The notes beneath the pieces are model-generated. The model was given only the letters and a program-made list of their open reading frames with translations, was not told the DNA's origin and made no database searches. The position numbers and the translations under genes were made by a program. 9,049 nucleotides of DNA from Acholeplasmataceae bacterium UBA4853 (lineage in GTDB: Bacteria > Bacillota_I > Bacilli_A > Acholeplasmatales > Acholeplasmataceae), in contig DHEJ01000036.1 in assembly GCA_002399815.1 (NCBI GenBank), forward strand, positions 102,868 to 111,916, written 5' to 3'. Below are positions 5,834-9,049 of this stretch, piece by piece; within the stretch, counting starts at the first letter, position 1, and every line of letters starts with the position of its first letter.

Positions 5834-7126
5834 ATGGTAAACATTATAGGTGCTGGCCTTGCAGGTAGCGAAGCTGCTTGGTATCTAGCAAACAAAGGTA
5901 TAAAAGTCAAATTATATGAAATGAGACCGGTGAAGATGACACCCGCTCACGTTTCAAGTGGATTTGCTGAGTTGGTTTGTTCCAATTCTTTTCGCTCTAA
6001 TGATCCGCTCAATGCAGTGGGACTTTTAAAAGAAGAAATGCAAATGATTGGTAGTTTGATTATTGAATCAGGTTTAATCAATCAGGTACCAGCTGGATCA
6101 AGTTTAGCTGTAGACCGTGTTTTATTTTCAGAATATGTGACCCAAAAGATTAAGTCTCATAAAAATATTGAAGTCATTCATGAAGAAGTAACTAAATTAG
6201 ATGAAGATACATTTACCATTATTGCAGCAGGACCACTTGCAAGTGATCAATTATCTTTATTTATTAAAGATATTTTTAATCAAGAAAGTCTTAACTTCTT
6301 TGATGCTGTAGCACCAATTATTGCAGCAGACTCAATTGATTTAAATATTGCATACCTAAAATCAAGATATGATAAAGGTGAAGCTGCATACTTAAATTGT
6401 CCTATGACTAAAGAAGAATATGAAGCATTTTATCATGAACTAATGAATGCTGATACCGTCATTCCAAAGGACTTTGAAAACAATGTTTTTGAAGGGTGTA
6501 TGCCAGTTGAAGATATGGGTAAACGAGGAATTGATACATTATTATACGGTCCACTTAAACCAGTTGGTTTAAGAAAACCTAATGGTGAAAGACCTTATGC
6601 TGTTGTACAACTTAGACAAGATGACTTAAATAAGACCATGTATAATATGGTTGGATTTCAAACCCATTTAAAATGGGGGGAACAAAAACGGATTATTCAA
6701 ATGATTCCAGGGTTGCAAAATGCTGAGATTTTAAGATATGGTGTGATTCATAAGAATACATATTTAGAATCCCCAAAGCATTTAAATAATGGTTATCAAG
6801 TGAAATCACATCCAAAATGGTTTTTTGCAGGTCAAATATCTGGTGTTGAAGGTTATGTAGAATCTGCTGCATCTGGTTTATCAGCAGCTATTAATTTATA
6901 TCACTATATGAAACATAACGAGATTAAACCATTACCAAAAGATACAATGATTGGAGCAATGGCTAGATATATTTCTAGTTATCATGAAACATTTGTTCCT
7001 ATGAATGCAAATTTTGGTTTAGTGGATGAAGTGATTGCTAAAAAGTTTGAACGTAAACAAATGTATCATGATCGTGCAATTTCGGCATTAAAAGCATATT
7101 TAGAGGATTTATATGGAAATTCTTAA
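5834..7126 (+). CDS. trmFO: Folate/FAD-dependent RNA uracil-5 methyltransferase
   Basis: Uses methylene-tetrahydrofolate as carbon donor and reduced FAD to make 5-methyluridine, normally at position 54 of tRNA. The 430-residue length is normal. The N-terminus is the FAD-binding fold (VNIIGAGLAGSEAAWYLA, with GxGxxG at 6-11). It is followed by YEMRP and ELVCSNSFRS with Cys49. A second key cysteine is Cys222 in EGCMPVE. The offset from Cys53 and Cys226 of the Bacillus subtilis enzyme is the same four residues for both. YLNCPM (186-191) and GQISGVEGYVESAASGL (333-349) are further family blocks. No start codon exists upstream in frame before the promoter, so ATG 5834 is secure. The TAA overlaps the next gene by 14 bases. 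The order trmFO-xer matches the trmFO-codV order of many Firmicutes. In Mycoplasma capricolum a homologue (RlmFO) methylates 23S rRNA instead, so the RNA target here could be either. Confidence 0.97.
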   Translation: MVNIIGAGLAGSEAAWYLANKGIKVKLYEMRPVKMTPAHVSSGFAELVCSNSFRSNDPLNAVGLLKEEMQMIGSLIIESGLINQVPAGSSLAVDRVLFSEYVTQKIKSHKNIEVIHEEVTKLDEDTFTIIAAGPLASDQLSLFIKDIFNQESLNFFDAVAPIIAADSIDLNIAYLKSRYDKGEAAYLNCPMTKEEYEAFYHELMNADTVIPKDFENNVFEGCMPVEDMGKRGIDTLLYGPLKPVGLRKPNGERPYAVVQLRQDDLNKTMYNMVGFQTHLKWGEQKRIIQMIPGLQNAEILRYGVIHKNTYLESPKHLNNGYQVKSHPKWFFAGQISGVEGYVESAASGLSAAINLYHYMKHNEIKPLPKDTMIGAMARYISSYHETFVPMNANFGLVDEVIAKKFERKQMYHDRAISALKAYLEDLYGNS

Positions 7127-8033
7127 ATCATATGAAGATTATTTAGCAATCGAAAAAAATTATAGTGTGCATACCGTTAAAAGTTATTTAAATGACATTA
7201 AAGGGTTTGAAGCGTTTTTAATTAAAGAAAAATTAGCTAAAGATCTACTAGATGCAAGAAGAGAACGGTTAGCAAGAAATTATTTATCATCTTTAGATAA
7301 TTCTAATTTTGATAAGAAAAGTATCGCAAGAAAGATTTCAGCATTAAAAAACTTTTATACATATCTAATGGATAAACATTTAATTGATGTGAACATCTTT
7401 TTTAACTTAAAAACACCTAAAATTCCTAAAACATTACCACATATTATAGATGATGAAGCGATTAATTATTTATTTGAATCCATTGATCAAAAGACACCTT
7501 TAGGATTTCGTAATTATTTAATCTTAGATTTATTATATAGTTGTGGATTAAGAGCAAGTGAACTTATAAATTTAAAAATTAATGATATATATTTATCTAG
7601 TGGTCAAATATTGGTTCATGGAAAAGGATCAAAAGACCGCTATGTGATTTTACATGAGAAGCTCATTCAAGAGATTAAGCATTATCTTTCCTTTGTTAGA
7701 GTGACATTGATTGCTAAAGGTGATCATACTTTAGAGAATCGATTATTAATTAATTATAAGGGTGGGGCTCTAACTGAGCGTGGGTTAAGAGTCATTTTAA
7801 ATCAAATGATTAAACAAAGTGGTGAAACATTTAAAATTCATCCACATATGCTTAGACATGCGTTTGCCACCACGATGATTAATCATGGTGCTGATTTAAG
7901 AGTCGTTCAAGAACTACTCGGTCATAGTCATTTAAAATCAACTCAAATATATACGCATGTTTCATCTGAGGTACTTAAGGAAAAGTATCAACATACACAT
8001 CCAAGGATGATTAAAAATGAACAAGATAAGTGA
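7113..8033 (+). CDS. xerC: Tyrosine recombinase, XerC/XerD type
   Basis: A site-specific DNA recombinase of the size and type that resolves chromosome dimers at a dif site. The 306-residue protein has an N-terminal SAM-like core-binding domain (about 1-90, with KNYSVHTVKSYLNDIKGFE typical of Xer) and a C-terminal catalytic domain (about 108-290). All six catalytic residues are visible: Arg147 (GLRASE), Lys171 (HGKGSKDR), His245 and Arg248 (HPHMLRHAFAT), His271 (LLGHSHLKST), Tyr280 (IYTHV). The gene starts inside the end of trmFO, with AGAGGA at 7102-7107 as ribosome site. Adjacent trmFO makes it the equivalent of B. subtilis codV/xerC. The distinction between XerC and XerD cannot be settled from sequence alone, and a lineage with only one Xer is possible. 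No dif-like site or element boundary is seen nearby. Confidence 0.93.
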   Translation: MEILKSYEDYLAIEKNYSVHTVKSYLNDIKGFEAFLIKEKLAKDLLDARRERLARNYLSSLDNSNFDKKSIARKISALKNFYTYLMDKHLIDVNIFFNLKTPKIPKTLPHIIDDEAINYLFESIDQKTPLGFRNYLILDLLYSCGLRASELINLKINDIYLSSGQILVHGKGSKDRYVILHEKLIQEIKHYLSFVRVTLIAKGDHTLENRLLINYKGGALTERGLRVILNQMIKQSGETFKIHPHMLRHAFATTMINHGADLRVVQELLGHSHLKSTQIYTHVSSEVLKEKYQHTHPRMIKNEQDK

Positions 8034-8559
8034 CATCATTATAGAGGTAGAAACTAAAGATCTAGAAGTTACAAAGACTAGAACTACCGTTCGAGCAATT
8101 ATTTTAAGAAATAAAGAAGTCTTAATGGTATATGCTTCTAAATTTATGGATTATACGTTTCCTGGTGGGGGATTAAAATTAGATGAAACCCACTTGGAAG
8201 GATTAAAAAGAGAACTTAAAGAAGAATTAGGTGCAAATGAAATCAAATCTTATAAACCATTTGGTTATATGGAAGAAAAAAGATTTGGTTTTTCAAATAA
8301 CCATTCAGTTTATCTTCAAACATCTTACTATTACATTGTTGAAATTGATGGATTAGGCAAACAAAGTTTAGTAGGAAGAGAAATTGATCATGGGGTTGAA
8401 CCAAGATTTGTTGAAATTGATGAGGCAATAAGAGTCAATATGAAAGCAAATTCAGAGTATCACCATCATAAAGGAATGAAAACAGTTTTACCTAGAGAGA
8501 TAAAAGTTTTACAGACATTAAAAAAATATTTGGAGGATGAAAGTTTTGAGAAAGTTTGA
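8017..8559 (+). CDS. NUDIX hydrolase
   Basis: A NUDIX-family pyrophosphohydrolase that cleaves a nucleoside diphosphate linked to some other group. Substrate is not identified. The complete NUDIX box is present at residues 51-73: Gly51, Glu57, Arg65-Glu66, Glu69-Glu70, Gly72, exactly fitting GX5EX7REUXEEXGU. The preceding strand TTVRAIILRNKEVLMVY (23-39) and FPGGG (48-52) are usual. The protein has 180 residues, longer than the minimal 130-150 domain: about 20 residues precede the fold, and a C-terminal helix (about 150-180) follows a HHHKG segment. The gene overlaps xer by 17 bases, with AAGGA (8003-8007) as ribosome site. Coding next to dUTPase suggests, without proof, a role in cleaning the nucleotide pool (MutT-like) or nucleotide-sugar turnover. 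Confidence 0.92.
   Translation: MNKISDIIIEVETKDLEVTKTRTTVRAIILRNKEVLMVYASKFMDYTFPGGGLKLDETHLEGLKRELKEELGANEIKSYKPFGYMEEKRFGFSNNHSVYLQTSYYYIVEIDGLGKQSLVGREIDHGVEPRFVEIDEAIRVNMKANSEYHHHKGMKTVLPREIKVLQTLKKYLEDESFEKV
8532..8536 (+). promoter_or_regulatory. Ribosome binding site deciding the dut start
   Basis: GGAGG immediately abuts ATG 8537, too close to serve it. It lies nine bases before TTG 8546, the normal distance, so initiation at TTG is more likely. The site is within the last codons of the NUDIX gene. Confidence 0.65.
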
Positions 8560-8986
8560 AATTATTAGAGCATATCAAGATCAAAATATCAATTTACCTA
8601 AGCGTGCAAGTGCACATAGTGCTGGCTATGATATTGAATCTGCAGTAAGTTTAGAAATACTACCCGGTGAAATTGTTAAAATACCTACCGGATTAAAAGT
8701 TTTAATGCCAGAAAATGAAGCATTATTTATATATCCAAGATCATCTTTAGGTATCAAAAAAGGTTTAATTACTTCAAATGCAGTTGGTGTTGTTGATAGT
8801 GACTACTATAATAATGATGATAATGAAGGTCATTTAATGATTCCTTTATATAACTTTGGTAAAGAAAAAGTTCAAGTACTAAAAGGTGAAAGAATTGCTC
8901 AAGGAATTTTTCAAGCTTTTTTTAAGACAGATGATGATAATGAAACAAAAGAACGAAAAGGCGGATTTGGGAGTACAGGAAAGTGA
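8546..8986 (+). CDS. dut: dUTP diphosphatase (trimeric dUTPase)
   Basis: Converts dUTP to dUMP and pyrophosphate, supplying thymidylate synthesis and keeping uracil out of DNA. All five motifs of the homotrimeric family are present (numbering from TTG 8546, 146 residues): SAGYDIESA (25-33), PRSSLGIKKGL (64-74), NAVGVVDSDY (78-87) with the catalytic Asp84, KGERIAQGIF (113-122), and the C-terminal glycine-rich arm RKGGFGSTGK (137-146) that closes over the substrate. A short insert YNNDDNEGHL follows motif 3, as in a subgroup of Firmicutes and phage dUTPases. I chose TTG because GGAGG is correctly spaced for it and MRKFEIIRAYQDQ is a typical N-terminus. ATG 8537 would add three residues. The gene overlaps the NUDIX gene by 14 bases. 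With ung in the same window, it completes a pair against DNA uracil. Confidence 0.95.
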   Translation: MRKFEIIRAYQDQNINLPKRASAHSAGYDIESAVSLEILPGEIVKIPTGLKVLMPENEALFIYPRSSLGIKKGLITSNAVGVVDSDYYNNDDNEGHLMIPLYNFGKEKVQVLKGERIAQGIFQAFFKTDDDNETKERKGGFGSTGK

Positions 8987-9049
8987 TGAAAAAATTAAGT
9001 TTATTAGTGATTGCAGCACTGAGTTTATTTCTAGTTTCATGTGGACAAG
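8986..9049 (+). CDS. Lipoprotein, N-terminal signal only (3' end missing)
   Basis: An open frame starts at ATG 8986, whose A is the last base of the dut TGA stop. It is preceded by AGGAAAG (8977-8983). The 21 visible residues are a complete lipoprotein signal: basic MKK, hydrophobic core LSLLVIAALSLF, and lipobox LVSC with Cys19 as the lipidated residue followed by Gly-Gln. The product is therefore exported and anchored on the outer membrane face, cut by signal peptidase II. Nothing of the mature protein is in the window, so its function is unknown. Tight coupling to dut suggests it is part of the same operon. Confidence 0.85.
   Translation, partial: MKKLSLLVIAALSLFLVSCGQ

Noticed and set aside
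7113..8033. Phage or mobile-element integrase
   Set aside because: Size, Xer-like N-terminal domain and position after trmFO fit housekeeping Xer. There are no tRNA att site, repeats or phage genes around it.
8243..8428. Open frame of 61 codons on the - strand
   Set aside because: It is fully inside the NUDIX gene. The product is a low-complexity shadow with no recognisable motif.
1..9049. Mycoplasma-type code with TGA as tryptophan
   Set aside because: All tryptophans in the conserved proteins are TGG. TGA ends the signal peptidase and dUTPase at natural protein ends.
1..9049. CRISPR array, tRNA or rRNA genes, insertion sequences
   Set aside because: No spaced direct repeats, no cloverleaf sequences and no transposase-like protein were seen. 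Almost the whole window is taken up by recognised genes.

Overview
The window is AT-rich bacterial DNA that most resembles a low-GC member of the Mollicutes or a close relative, with an Acholeplasma-like lineage as the best guess. The reasons are strong A/T bias at third codon positions, Shine-Dalgarno sequences of the AGGAGG type, very tight gene packing, and a folT / trmFO / xer gene set of Firmicutes character. The standard genetic code applies: tryptophan is TGG throughout, and TGA is a true stop (signal peptidase and dUTPase both end on it). This argues against Mycoplasma or Spiroplasma. The species assignment is inference only.

Layout. Bases 1-2930 hold the end of a V-type (A/V) ATPase operon: subunit A (5' end missing), B and D, all on the + strand. 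A signal peptidase of the Ser/His (ER/SipW-like) class (2939-3577) and uracil-DNA glycosylase (3549-4196) follow without a visible terminator. A new promoter at the end of ung then leads into what I read as a tetrahydrofolate (folT-type, class I) riboswitch (about 4221-4306), in front of the folate ECF-transporter S component folT (4351-4920). Two strong terminator hairpins (4954-4997 and 5005-5042) separate folT from a convergent aquaporin gene on the - strand (5073-5741).

The short aqp-trmFO intergenic region (5742-5833) carries two divergent promoters and a small perfect inverted repeat between them. From 5834 to the end is a second + strand operon in which each gene overlaps the next: trmFO, a Xer-type tyrosine recombinase, a NUDIX hydrolase, dUTPase, and the first 21 codons of a lipoprotein. 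The overlaps imply translational coupling.

Functional threads. The ATPase energises the membrane, and the aquaporin and folT are membrane transport proteins. Several genes touch folate, uracil or thymine chemistry. FolT imports folate. TrmFO uses methylene-tetrahydrofolate to make 5-methyluridine in RNA. Dut makes dUMP (the thymidylate synthase substrate) and keeps dUTP out of DNA. Ung removes uracil that does get in. I see no phage, IS, CRISPR or defence system. The most notable items are the riboswitch, the signal peptidase active-site layout and the aquaporin selectivity filter. Most of the window is ordinary housekeeping sequence.
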